From: an uncultured Pelagibacteraceae bacterium
GTDB lineage: Bacteria > Pseudomonadota > Alphaproteobacteria > Pelagibacterales > Pelagibacteraceae
Direction: 5' to 3'
NCBI GenBank assembly: GCA_902619835.1
Contig: CACNFS010000005.1
Coordinates: 1-64,000, forward strand
DNA: 64,000 nt
Numbering within the stretch: position 1 is the stretch's first letter; each line of letters starts with the position of its first letter. Under the pieces are notes generated by a model. The model was not told the origin of the DNA and ran no database searches. It saw only the letters and a program-made list of their open reading frames with translations. This document shows positions 1-8,002 of the stretch, one piece after another. A program made the position numbers and the translations under genes.

Positions 1-603
1 TCAACTTTGATTAGATGCATCAATAGATTAGAAGAACATCAAGAGGGAAATATTATAGTTGATGGAACCGAACTAGCAGAGAACACTAAAAACATTGAAA
101 AGATAAGAGCAGAAGTTGGAATGGTTTTTCAACAATTTAATTTATTTCCGCATCTTTCGATTTTAGATAATTGTACTTTGGCACCTATTTGGGTAAAGAA
201 ATTACCTAAAAAAGAAGCTGAAGAACTTGCAATGAAAAATTTAACAAGAGTTCAAATAGACGATCAAGCTTTGAAATTTCCTGGCCAACTTTCAGGAGGT
301 CAACAACAGAGAGCAGCTATAGCAAGAGCACTTTGTATGGAACCAAAGATTATGTTATTTGATGAACCTACTTCTGCATTAGATCCAGAAATGATTAAAG
401 AGGTTTTAGACGTAATGGTTGATTTAGCAAAAGGTGGAATGACCATGATAGTAGTTACCCATGAAATGGGTTTTGCCAAAGAAGTTGCAGACTACATGAT
501 TTTTATGGATGAAGGGAAAATAGTTGAAAGAGCAAAAACAAAAGAGTTTTTTGATAATCCTAAATCAGATCGAACAAAACTATTTTTAAGTCAAATTTTA
601 TAG
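1..603 (+). CDS. Polar amino-acid ABC transporter ATP-binding protein (5' end outside window)
   Basis: This is the nucleotide-binding subunit of a GlnQ/AapP-type importer that powers polar or general L-amino-acid uptake at the inner membrane. The reading frame is open to the first base, and the first codons (Ser-Thr-Leu-Ile-Arg) are the end of a Walker A motif, so the true start lies upstream. The Q-loop ([11 protein letters not shown]), the signature LSGGQQQR, the Walker [15 protein letters not shown] and the H-loop (VVTHEMGFA) are all visible. It runs to a normal family C-terminus (about 200 residues seen). It converges on the cysteine synthase gene, with 6 bp of overlap. Its permease and binding-protein partners must lie left of the window. 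The family is certain; the substrate is inferred. Confidence 0.93.
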   Translation, partial: STLIRCINRLEEHQEGNIIVDGTELAENTKNIEKIRAEVGMVFQQFNLFPHLSILDNCTLAPIWVKKLPKKEAEELAMKNLTRVQIDDQALKFPGQLSGGQQQRAAIARALCMEPKIMLFDEPTSALDPEMIKEVLDVMVDLAKGGMTMIVVTHEMGFAKEVADYMIFMDEGKIVERAKTKEFFDNPKSDRTKLFLSQIL

Positions 604-1593
604 CCATTTTGGAATTGGCAAATTTTTATTTTTTAAAAATTCTTTATTAAAAATTTTACTTGCATATCTTTTCCCATGATCGCAAAGTATAGTAATTATT
701 GTTTTTCCAGGACCCATTTTTCTTGCAAGTTTGATGGCCCCAGCAATATTAATACCTGAAGATCCCCCCAATACTATATTTTGTTTTTCTATAAGGTCAT
801 ATACAATTTTTAAAGCCTCAGTATCACTTGTCTGAAAAGCGTCATCTACTAAAGCCTTATCAAAATTTTTTGTTATTCTAGCTGTACCGATGCCTTCGGT
901 TATTGAATTTCCAGAACTTTCTAATTTATTACGTTTTATGTAAGAGTATAAGGAAGATCCCATTGGATCAGATAAAGCTATTTTAATATTCTTATTCTTA
1001 TTCTTCAATCCTATGGAGACACCTGCCAAAGTTCCTCCTGTCCCTACAGCACAAGTGAACCCGTCAACTTTACCAGCAGTTTGATTCCATATTTCTTCGG
1101 CAGTAGTTTTAACATGAGCTTCTGTATTAATAGTGTTATCAAATTGATTTGCCCAATATACTCCATATTTACTTTTTTTACCCAAATCCTCTGCAATTTG
1201 TTTAGATTGTTTAATATAATTCTTTGGATTTGAATATGGGACTGCATCAACCTCAATTAATTCAGCACCATATTTTTTTAAAGTTTCTTTTTTTTCTATA
1301 GATTGAGTATTTGGTATGACTATCTTTAACTTTAAGCCATACTCTTTACAGACAACCGCCAAACCTATTCCAGTATTTCCAGCTGTTCCTTCTACTATTG
1401 TACCGCCTCTAGAAATTAGTTTTCTTTTTAATGCATCTTGAACAATAAATAACGCCGCCCTATCTTTTACTGACTCTCCTGGATTAAAGTATTCCGCTTT
1501 TCCATAAATATTACAACCAGTCAATTCAGAGGCTTGTTTTAACCTTACTAATGGTGTATTTCCAATTTGAGATATTACAGTACTAGTTTCCAT
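598..1593 (-). CDS. cysK: Cysteine synthase A (O-acetylserine sulfhydrylase)
   Basis: This PLP enzyme makes L-cysteine from O-acetylserine and sulfide in the cytoplasm. The protein is 331 residues, slightly longer than the usual 310-325. The PLP-binding lysine is K43 in the context GESVKDR. The substrate-binding loop is T70-G75 (TAGNTG), a variant of TSGNTG that I recall from alphaproteobacterial CysK proteins. A Gly/Ser-rich phosphate loop (GTGGT) and the C-terminal GGSSG segment are present. The start codon at 1593 lies only 12 bp from the start of the divergent DUF6134 gene, so its promoter must lie partly inside that gene. A cystathionine beta-synthase-type fold is possible, but no CBS or heme domain is present. 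Confidence 0.9.
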   Translation of the reverse strand: METSTVISQIGNTPLVRLKQASELTGCNIYGKAEYFNPGESVKDRAALFIVQDALKRKLISRGGTIVEGTAGNTGIGLAVVCKEYGLKLKIVIPNTQSIEKKETLKKYGAELIEVDAVPYSNPKNYIKQSKQIAEDLGKKSKYGVYWANQFDNTINTEAHVKTTAEEIWNQTAGKVDGFTCAVGTGGTLAGVSIGLKNKNKNIKIALSDPMGSSLYSYIKRNKLESSGNSITEGIGTARITKNFDKALVDDAFQTSDTEALKIVYDLIEKQNIVLGGSSGINIAGAIKLARKMGPGKTIITILCDHGKRYASKIFNKEFLKNKNLPIPKWL

Positions 1594-1605
1594 ATCATTA
1601 AATAT
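1594..1605. promoter_or_regulatory. 12-bp divergent start-to-start gap
   Basis: Only 12 bases separate the divergent start codons of cysK (1593, minus) and the DUF6134 gene (1606, plus). No full promoter fits in this gap, so the promoters must sit inside the neighbouring reading frames, giving transcripts that overlap at their 5' ends. Confidence 0.4.
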
Positions 1606-2289
1606 ATGAAAAAATATTTACTTTCAATTGGTTTAATACTCTTTTTAACTTTGGAAATTAATGCTCATGTAGATCATTATTCTAAATATAGTTTTTTAGA
1701 ATATGAACTATTTAGAAACAATAAATCTATCGGTTATCACAAATATACTTTTAAAAGAAATGGAGAGAGTTTATTAATAGACAATGAAGTAAGCTTTAAA
1801 ATCACAAAATTAGGTGTAGATCTGTACAAATATAATGCAAAAGGGGTTGAAATGTATGAAAATGGAATTTTCTCAGGTTTTAACTCAGTAACAAATCAAA
1901 ACAAGAAAGAAAAATACGTTAATATTAAGGTCGATCCAATAGATAAAAACTTGATTATCGATGGTTCATCTTTTAAAGGAAAGGTTGATAAAGACATGAT
2001 CATTGGAACTTGGTGGAATCACGAAATTGTTCAAAAAAAAGCTCAAATAAGCGCTGTATCAGGAAGGATTATTGAACAAAAAGTTGAATTTAAAGGTAAA
2101 GAGGAAGTGAAAATTGATGGAAAAATTTATAAAACATTACGATTTAATTTTAGTTCATCTGATCCAAGTTTATCTAAAGATAAAAAGCTTAATACTGATA
2201 TTTGGTATGAGGAAAATACTTTTTTATGGGTCAAAGCAGCATTTGATAAAACAGGATATTGGGAATATAGGTTGAAAAAAGTAAAATAA
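1606..2289 (+). CDS. Exported DUF6134 family protein
   Basis: This is a predicted periplasmic protein of unknown function. The ATG at 1606 is chosen over an upstream in-frame start at 1567 because it gives a clean signal peptide (Lys-rich start, hydrophobic core, cleavage near residue 20 after INA) and avoids overlapping cysK. The mature part has alternating short beta-type stretches, as in DUF6134/DUF3108-like beta proteins, with conserved-looking GTWWNHE and DIWYEE segments. The 227-residue length suits the family. It is transcribed away from cysK and followed by a regulator about 140 bp downstream. I do not know its function; the family call rests on motif memory. Confidence 0.7.
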   Translation: MKKYLLSIGLILFLTLEINAHVDHYSKYSFLEYELFRNNKSIGYHKYTFKRNGESLLIDNEVSFKITKLGVDLYKYNAKGVEMYENGIFSGFNSVTNQNKKEKYVNIKVDPIDKNLIIDGSSFKGKVDKDMIIGTWWNHEIVQKKAQISAVSGRIIEQKVEFKGKEEVKIDGKIYKTLRFNFSSSDPSLSKDKKLNTDIWYEENTFLWVKAAFDKTGYWEYRLKKVK

Positions 2290-2316
2290 TTAGATTTAAC
2301 ACTTTATTTTTTTGAT

Positions 2317-2384
2317 TTAGTCAATACTAAATATACGTTTTTTTCTCGTTTATGACCCCCCAAAAAAAAAAATTATTAGTATTG
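2317..2384. promoter_or_regulatory. Candidate operator for the downstream XRE regulator
   Basis: A near-perfect dyad TTAGT-CAAT-ACTAA lies at 2317-2330. The nine-base arm CAATACTAA (2322-2330) recurs in inverted orientation as TTAGTATTG at 2376-2384, about 46 bp away. Both lie upstream of the XRE gene, so autoregulation is a reasonable inference. A C6 run followed by a long A run (2355-2371) lies between them. Confidence 0.35.
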
Positions 2385-2431
2385 CCAAAAAGTTCATTTT
2401 GAGGTTTTATAATCATAAATTTAGGGAGTTT

Positions 2432-2797
2432 ATGGAAGAAAATTTCAATATTCATTTAGGAAAAAAACTAAGAATGCGAAGATTATCTTTAGGACTTACC
2501 CAAACAAAAGTTGCTCAAGCCATAAATGTTACTTTTCAACAAATTCAGAAGTATGAAAAGGGTACGAATGGGGTTAGTTCAAATAGACTAATGCAACTAT
2601 CACAGTTTTTAAAAGTTCCAATCATTTATTTTTTTGAGGATTATAAAGAATTTAAAGATGTAAACTCCGGAGAAGAGACAAATGATGATTTAAATTATTC
2701 TTTTTTAAGTAGAACATTTTCTTCTTTGTCCAGAGCTCAAAAAGATAAAATTTTACAAATTTTAAACAACACTTCTAAATTTGAAAAGGTTGGCTAA
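2432..2797 (+). CDS. XRE-family helix-turn-helix transcriptional regulator
   Basis: This is a DNA-binding regulator of 121 residues. I choose ATG 2432 over an upstream TTG at 2399: it has a GGGAG just before it (2424-2428, closer than ideal), and the HTH then begins about 8 residues in, as is usual for the family. The Cro/CI-type HTH spans roughly residues 8-62 (LGKKLRMRRLSLGLTQ, then VTFQQIQKYEKG for the recognition helix). A short, polar C-terminal tail follows. The layout resembles the alphaproteobacterial single-HTH regulators annotated as XRE/SinR-like. An inverted repeat upstream suggests autoregulation. Targets are unknown. Its stop codon ends 1 bp before the 3' end of tRNA-Asn. Confidence 0.85.
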   Translation: MEENFNIHLGKKLRMRRLSLGLTQTKVAQAINVTFQQIQKYEKGTNGVSSNRLMQLSQFLKVPIIYFFEDYKEFKDVNSGEETNDDLNYSFLSRTFSSLSRAQKDKILQILNNTSKFEKVG

Positions 2798-2798
2798 T

Positions 2799-2874
2799 TG
2801 GCTCCTCGGGCAGGACTCGAACCTGCGACCAATTGATTAACAGTCAACTGCTCTACCAACTGAGCTACCGAGGA
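2799..2874 (-). tRNA. tRNA-Asn (anticodon GUU)
   Basis: A 76-nt cloverleaf is read on the minus strand. The acceptor stem TCCTCGG/CCGAGGA is perfect, the discriminator is G and the CCA is encoded. The D-loop has AGCTCAGTTGGTAGAGC, the anticodon loop is CTGTTAA with GTT, and the T-arm has GGTTCGAGTCC. The gene nearly touches the convergent XRE gene. Confidence 0.97.
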
Positions 2875-2922
2875 ATAAAAGCGAACATACTTTCTTTACT
2901 AAAATAACACAACTTTTTTTTT

Positions 2923-2996
2923 TGGAGGCCACGCCCAGAATCGAACTGGGATAAAAGGATTTGCAATCCTCTGCGTAACCATTCCGCCACGTGGCC
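2923..2996 (-). tRNA. tRNA-Cys (anticodon GCA)
   Basis: A 74-nt cloverleaf is read on the minus strand, with acceptor stem GGCCACG/CGTGGCC, a U discriminator and an encoded CCA. The anticodon loop TTGCAAA carries GCA, and the T-loop is GTTCGATTC. It lies about 50 bp upstream of tRNA-Asn in the same orientation, so the two may be co-transcribed. Confidence 0.97.
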
Positions 2997-3024
2997 ATTG
3001 ATTTAGTTAAAATCATGATAGTTG

Positions 3025-4080
3025 TCATGTTTTTAATCTAACTTTATTATTATCAAATAAATATAACTTATTTTTTGGTAAGTAAATTGTAATATCTTTA
3101 TCAATAATATTTTTAGTACTTTTTATTCTGATTTCTGTATTATTCAAATGTGAATATATGATCTTTTCTGATCCTAGATTTTCAATTAGATCAACACTGA
3201 TTCTAACGGCAAATTCACCTTTATTTTCTAAAGAAATATCTTCCGGCCTTATACCCACATAAAGCCCATCTTTAAAATTAAAATTTTCAAATTTAATTTC
3301 ATTATTTAGTAATTTGAATGTATTTTTGTTAACAATATTTTCGTTTTCGATCTTAAAAATATTCATTTTTGGGTTTCCTATAAATTCAGCAACAAAAATA
3401 TTATTTGGATTACTGTAGATATCATCAGGGGTTCCAGATTGTTCAATCTTTCCTTTGTTCATAATTACAATTTTATCAGCCAATGTCATAGCTTCAATTT
3501 GATCATGAGTTACATAAACAATATTACTCTTGAGTTTTTTATGTAGTTTTGAAATTTCAACTCTCATTTCTGACCTTAGGGCAGCATCTAAATTGGAAAG
3601 AGGTTCATCAAATAAAAATAATTTAGGATTTCTAGTTATAGCTCTACCGATTGCAACTCGCTGCCTTTGACCTCCTGAAAGTTCCTTTGGTCTTCTATCT
3701 AAAAGCTCTTCAATTTTTAAGATTTTTGCAGCTTCGATTACTTTACCTTTAATCTCATTTTTTGAAATTTTTTCTGATTTAAGACCAAAAGAAATATTTT
3801 CAAAAACACTCATGTGAGGATATAAAGCGTAAGATTGGAAAACCATTGCAATTTGTCTTTTTGAAGGTAATAAATCATTTAAGAGATTATTTTCTAAAAG
3901 TATTTTTCCATTATCTATTTTTTCTAATCCAGCTATCATTCTTAGAAGTGTAGATTTTCCGCATCCAGATGGACCTAACAATACTATAAATTTCCCTTTT
4001 TCAACCTCTAGGTTAAATTTACTAATTACATTGTTTTTACCAAACGATTTATCAATATCTTCAAATTTTAAAAAAGCCAT
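3025..4080 (-). CDS. MalK/UgpC-type carbohydrate ABC transporter ATP-binding protein
   Basis: This 351-residue CUT1-family ATPase energises sugar or glycoside uptake. Walker A is GPSGCGKST (36-44), the Q-loop is AMVFQSYALYPH, the signature LSGGQ is at 134-138, and Walker B LFLFDEP is at 154-160. The C-terminal third forms the MalK-type TOBE/regulatory domain (GLYVGIRPEDI segment). The gene is divergent from the binding protein, with a 109-bp spacer that probably holds promoters for both directions. It is the only ATPase next to the two permeases, so it is the likely motor for that system. The substrate cannot be read from this subunit. Its start ATG is at 4080. Confidence 0.93.
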   Translation of the reverse strand: MAFLKFEDIDKSFGKNNVISKFNLEVEKGKFIVLLGPSGCGKSTLLRMIAGLEKIDNGKILLENNLLNDLLPSKRQIAMVFQSYALYPHMSVFENISFGLKSEKISKNEIKGKVIEAAKILKIEELLDRRPKELSGGQRQRVAIGRAITRNPKLFLFDEPLSNLDAALRSEMRVEISKLHKKLKSNIVYVTHDQIEAMTLADKIVIMNKGKIEQSGTPDDIYSNPNNIFVAEFIGNPKMNIFKIENENIVNKNTFKLLNNEIKFENFNFKDGLYVGIRPEDISLENKGEFAVRISVDLIENLGSEKIIYSHLNNTEIRIKSTKNIIDKDITIYLPKNKLYLFDNNKVRLKT

Positions 4081-4161
4081 AATTCATAAATTCTTAATTT
4101 TCAAACCTCGTATGCATATTAATCATAGAACATTTCATAGCCTAATTGTTAAACTTAAATC

Positions 4162-4185
4162 ATTATTTTAAAAAATAATAGGAGG
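4162..4185 (+). promoter_or_regulatory. AU hairpin plus strong Shine-Dalgarno before the binding-protein gene
   Basis: ATTATTTT (4162-4169) pairs with AAAATAAT (4172-4179), followed directly by AGGAGG (4180-4185), 4 bases before the start at 4190. Such a strong ribosome site is rare in this window and fits a highly expressed periplasmic binding protein. Confidence 0.5.
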
Positions 4186-4189
4186 AAAA

Positions 4190-5512
4190 ATGAGAAAAAT
4201 AATAGCTTTCATTTTTGCTTTAACTTTTTTAACGTCTAATAGTTTTGCAGACATTACTTTTTGGACTACAGAAGTTCAACCAGCAAGAATGGAAAAACAA
4301 ATGGAAATGGCAAAATCATTTGAATCAAAAACCGGAATTAAAGTTGAAGTAATACCTGTAGAGGAAAAAGATTTAGGATCAAGAGCTACTGCCGCAGCTG
4401 CTGCAGGCAATCTTCCAGACGTAATATATCATACACTTCAATATGTTTTACCTTGGGCGGAGGCAGGTATACTTGATGTAAACGCTAATAATGATGTTGT
4501 TAAAAGTTTAGGAAAAAAAACTTTTGCTCCTGGAGCATTGAACATGGCAAAAAAAGGTGGAAAAATTGCTGCCGTTCCAGTTGATGGTTGGACACAAATG
4601 GTAGTTTATAGAAAGGATTTGTTTAAACAAGCCGGCCTTGAACCACCGACAAGTTACGAAAATATTACAAAAGCTGTGAAAGTTCTTTCAGGCGGAGACA
4701 TGTTTGGATTTGTTGCTGCGACTAAAACTGATGAAAATTTCATGAGCCAAGTTCTTGAACATGTTCTTTTAGCAAATGGAGTAAACTTTGTTAAAAAGGG
4801 TGGAACTAAAAAACAAGGGAAAGCTCTTAAGAATTCTTTAGAATTTTATAAAGTTATAGCTAAAGCAAGCCCCCCAGGAGAATTATTCTGGAAACAATCT
4901 AGAGAGTTATACTTTGCTGGCAAAACTCCAATGATAATTTGGTCTCCATTTATTATGGATGAATTAGCTGGATTAAGAGACTCAGCTCCACCAACAATAA
5001 ATAGCGATCCAACATCACCTGAACTTGCTTCTAAAACTGGTTTCATAACAAATTTTAGTGGACCGAATAACAAGAAAGGAGCTGCATGGGCAGATGTAAG
5101 ATATTTCGGAATTACAGCTGATGCAGATACTGATGAAGCTAAAAAGTTTGTTGAGTATTCTATGGACGAAGGTTACACAAGCACGTTAGCAATCGCTCCT
5201 GAGGGTAAATTTCCTGTAAGAAGAGGAAATTCTTCAGATCCTGCTGCGTTTACAAAAGCTTGGAGTAAATTACCAGTTGGTGTAGATAGAAAAAAACCAT
5301 TAACTGAACTTTATTCACCAGATGTAATCAATAACATTGTTGCTGGATTAGATACTGCAAACAGATGGGGTGTAAAAGAAGGGGAGCTTTCTAGAGCATC
5401 AAAAATAATCAATGCCCAATTCTTGAATAGAATTACAAGAGAATACATTGATGACCAGATAACTGTTGATGAGGCAGTTAAAAAAATTAACGCAGAATTA
5501 GCAAAATTCTAG
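4190..5512 (+). CDS. Carbohydrate ABC transporter substrate-binding protein
   Basis: This is the periplasmic receptor of a CUT1-type importer (family 1 extracellular solute-binding protein, MalE/UgpB-like). It has 440 residues. The signal peptide covers residues 1-20, with cleavage after SNSFA. The mature protein begins DITFWTTE and shows the family hallmarks: a variable N-lobe, AAAAAGNLPDVIY near residue 75, and a C-lobe ending in helices. A strong AGGAGG ribosome site precedes it. It starts a plus-strand unit with two permeases and a glycoside hydrolase. The hydrolase suggests an alpha-glycoside ligand such as a disaccharide or a glucosyl/mannosyl compatible solute, but that is inferred. 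Confidence 0.93.
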   Translation: MRKIIAFIFALTFLTSNSFADITFWTTEVQPARMEKQMEMAKSFESKTGIKVEVIPVEEKDLGSRATAAAAAGNLPDVIYHTLQYVLPWAEAGILDVNANNDVVKSLGKKTFAPGALNMAKKGGKIAAVPVDGWTQMVVYRKDLFKQAGLEPPTSYENITKAVKVLSGGDMFGFVAATKTDENFMSQVLEHVLLANGVNFVKKGGTKKQGKALKNSLEFYKVIAKASPPGELFWKQSRELYFAGKTPMIIWSPFIMDELAGLRDSAPPTINSDPTSPELASKTGFITNFSGPNNKKGAAWADVRYFGITADADTDEAKKFVEYSMDEGYTSTLAIAPEGKFPVRRGNSSDPAAFTKAWSKLPVGVDRKKPLTELYSPDVINNIVAGLDTANRWGVKEGELSRASKIINAQFLNRITREYIDDQITVDEAVKKINAELAKF

Positions 5513-5524
5513 CAAATTTATTTC

Positions 5525-5559
5525 TTAAAAGCGGATAATAAGATATTATCCGCTTTTAA
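5525..5559 (+). promoter_or_regulatory. 16-bp perfect stem-loop between binding protein and permease genes
   Basis: TTAAAAGCGGATAATA (5525-5540), a 3-base AGA loop (5541-5543) and TATTATCCGCTTTTAA (5544-5559) form a perfect 16-bp stem. The 3' arm ends at the base before the permease ATG (5560). It probably protects or terminates the abundant binding-protein transcript and masks translation initiation of the permease. An intrinsic terminator is possible, since CCGC is followed by TTTT. Confidence 0.75.
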
Positions 5560-6819
5560 ATGAGCACTACATTATCAAAATTAGAAAAAAAGACAGCTTA
5601 CACACTTATTTTACCAGCTGTATGTTTAGTTTTTGCAATTATTTTATTTCCAATTTTTGCAAACGTTTGGATTAGTTTTAAAGAAGTTGAACTCAAAGAT
5701 ATAAGAATTCCCGAGCCTAGGGCAAAAAAAATTGTTAAAAATATACAAGATAGCAATTCTGAATTAAAAATTATCTATAAATTAAGAAATAGTTCTCTAA
5801 TCCAAGATATTAGAGAAGTTAAATTTTCAGATAAATTACCTAAAAATATTGATCCAGTTAATTTGGATAAAAGATGTGAATTCAAGTCACAAAAAGTTAA
5901 ATGTTTTTTTGGAGATTGGGAAGCAGGATATCGTGAAAATTTTGAAATATTTGTAAAAAACGTTAATAATGATGCTATTAATAGTAAAGATGTAAAATCT
6001 AGTAAACCAGACTTGAGTGGAAAATCAAATAATATTTTATTGACTACTGATTTTACTTTCAAAAATTTTAAAAATGTTTTCATAAATAACAATTTTGTTG
6101 AGCTTTTAATGACAACTTTTTACTTTACTTTTTTTGGAACACTTGGAGCTATTTTACTTGGTATATTTGCTGCTCAACTTGTAAATCAAAAATTTTATGG
6201 AAGAACTTTTATGCGAAGTATACTGCTTTTTCCCTACGTAGGACCTGTGGTTGCTTTGGCTTATACTTGGACTTTACTCTTAGATCCTAATAGCGGTACG
6301 ATAAATTCTCTTCTTGTTAATTACGGAGTCATTGAAAAACCTATAAATTTACTTGGACAAAAGTATTTAATTATTAATATTTTAGGATTTGAGTTGAAAC
6401 TTAGATTAGCATTGACAACAGTTATATTTTTTGAGATTTGGCGATATTTTCCTTTAGCTTTTTTATTTATATTAGCTAGACTACAAGCTATTCCAAAGGA
6501 TCTTTATGAGGCCGCGGATGTAGATGGTGCTGGGCCATTTAGAAAATTCTTTTATATTACTCTTCCACAAATTACAGCGATTTTATCAATATTATTTATG
6601 ATTAGATTTATTTGGAACTTTAATAAATTTGAAGATATATTTTTATTAACAGGCGGTGCTTCGGGTACTTTAACGTTACCAATAAGCGTTTATCAACAAG
6701 GATTTGCAGTATCAAATATTGGCATGGGCTCAGCAGTTTCAATAGTAATCGTATTATTATTAATATCTTTTATGATTATTTATTTCAAATTAATTGGAAA
6801 AAAGGCAAATGAAATTTAA
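5560..6819 (+). CDS. Sugar ABC transporter permease (MalF-like) with inserted periplasmic DUF11-like domain
   Basis: This is the first inner-membrane permease of the glycoside importer, with 419 residues against about 290-310 for a plain CUT1 permease. TM1 lies at about 14-38. An extra periplasmic segment of about 115 residues (roughly 41-155) follows before the usual amphipathic NF..VF segment and TM2. The insert reads like a DUF11-type beta-sandwich: alternating hydrophobics, SDKLPKNIDPV, a Cys pair at C106 and C115, then GDWEAGYRENF. The cytoplasmic EAA loop (YEAADVDGAGPFRKFFYITLP) is intact, so the permease should be functional. MalF of enteric bacteria has an unrelated P2 domain in a periplasmic loop. 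No Shine-Dalgarno is visible; the start is flush with a hairpin. Confidence 0.9.
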   Translation: MSTTLSKLEKKTAYTLILPAVCLVFAIILFPIFANVWISFKEVELKDIRIPEPRAKKIVKNIQDSNSELKIIYKLRNSSLIQDIREVKFSDKLPKNIDPVNLDKRCEFKSQKVKCFFGDWEAGYRENFEIFVKNVNNDAINSKDVKSSKPDLSGKSNNILLTTDFTFKNFKNVFINNNFVELLMTTFYFTFFGTLGAILLGIFAAQLVNQKFYGRTFMRSILLFPYVGPVVALAYTWTLLLDPNSGTINSLLVNYGVIEKPINLLGQKYLIINILGFELKLRLALTTVIFFEIWRYFPLAFLFILARLQAIPKDLYEAADVDGAGPFRKFFYITLPQITAILSILFMIRFIWNFNKFEDIFLLTGGASGTLTLPISVYQQGFAVSNIGMGSAVSIVIVLLLISFMIIYFKLIGKKANEI

Positions 6820-8002
6820 GTCTTTAATAATAACTTTACTTGCATCATCAATTTTTCTTACAATAATAATTTGTATATGGAAAATATTAGCAACTTTGCA
6901 AGGTTTAAGTTTTACAAATCTTAACTTTAATCTAAATCTATTATTATCACTCGGATTAGTTATAACTTGTGTATTTATTGGAAAAAAGTTTAATCATAAC
7001 TTAAAAATTTTTATATTATCCTTATTATTTACAATTTTATATACATTTTTAAATGAAAACTCCCCTATGTGGTTTTCAGTAGGCATTTTTTTACTATTTT
7101 TATTTTTTACAAATAAATTAAAAAAATATGATTTAAAATATTTAAATCAGGATTTCATATCTGAAAAAATTGTGTTTGAGTTTTTATCTTTATTTGCAAT
7201 AGTATTTTTTGCATTAGTTATATTGTTTCCATTTTACATAATGTTTGTTACAAGCTTTAAAACGCAAACAGCTTTATTAATCAATCCGATTGATCTAAGT
7301 ATTGATTTTTCAAAAAATATTTTTGAGATATTCAAGTCTTACTTTGTCATTTTCAAAACGTATGATTTTGGTAGATATATTCTTACAAGTTCATATGTAT
7401 CAATTGGAACTGTTTTAATAACCTTATTATTTGCTATTCCCGCAGCGTATGCTGTAGCAAGATTAAATTTCTTCGGTAAGACCTTTCTTTCAACATCAAT
7501 ATTAATAATTTATATGTTTCCAGCAATAGTATTAGTAATTCCTTTATACACTGTTTTTAGTCAACTAGGTTTGAGGAATTCTGTGGAAGGTTTACTAATA
7601 GTTTATACAGCAACCACTTTACCTGTAGCCATCTATATGCTTCAGGGATACTTTAAAAGCATACCTAAAGAAATTGAAGAGGCGGGACTTATAGATGGAC
7701 AAAATTGGTTTGGAATAATTATTAAAATAATAATTCCTCTTAGTTTACCTGCTATCGCTTCAGTATCGCTATATGTATTTATGATAGCTTGGAATGAATT
7801 TTTATTTTCTCTCATGTTTTTAGATAATCCAAAAACATTCACATTATCTAGAGCAATAAATCATTTAACTGGTGATGCCGAAACACCACGGCAATATCTA
7901 ATGGCTGGATCTGTGGTAGTTACTTTACCAATACTTTTAATTTTTATATATTTCGAAAAATATTTAGTTAGTGGTTTAACAGCTGGAAGTGTCAAGGGAT
8001 AA
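6809..8002 (+). CDS. Sugar ABC transporter permease (MalG-like) with extra N-terminal membrane segments
   Basis: This is the second permease of the importer. I prefer ATG 6809 (397 residues, with GGAAAAAAGG just upstream) over the TTG at 6794; it overlaps the preceding permease by 11 bp. The C-terminal 280 residues are a standard MalG-type permease with TM segments and an EAA loop (EEAGLIDGQNWFGIIIKIIIPL). The N-terminal 110 residues are an addition with about four predicted TM helices before the usual first TM and FVTSFK segment. MalG is about 296 residues; AglG-type permeases are also longer. The role of the extra helices is unknown. The gene ends TAATG, shared with the hydrolase start. Confidence 0.9.
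   Translation: MKFKSLIITLLASSIFLTIIICIWKILATLQGLSFTNLNFNLNLLLSLGLVITCVFIGKKFNHNLKIFILSLLFTILYTFLNENSPMWFSVGIFLLFLFFTNKLKKYDLKYLNQDFISEKIVFEFLSLFAIVFFALVILFPFYIMFVTSFKTQTALLINPIDLSIDFSKNIFEIFKSYFVIFKTYDFGRYILTSSYVSIGTVLITLLFAIPAAYAVARLNFFGKTFLSTSILIIYMFPAIVLVIPLYTVFSQLGLRNSVEGLLIVYTATTLPVAIYMLQGYFKSIPKEIEEAGLIDGQNWFGIIIKIIIPLSLPAIASVSLYVFMIAWNEFLFSLMFLDNPKTFTLSRAINHLTGDAETPRQYLMAGSVVVTLPILLIFIYFEKYLVSGLTAGSVKG

Noticed and set aside
1044-1256. Second frame inside cysK
   Set aside because: Out-of-frame shadow of a clear enzyme gene, with no ribosome site.
2837-3028. 63-codon open frame on the minus strand
   Set aside because: It runs through tRNA-Cys and part of tRNA-Asn, so it is a by-product of RNA genes.
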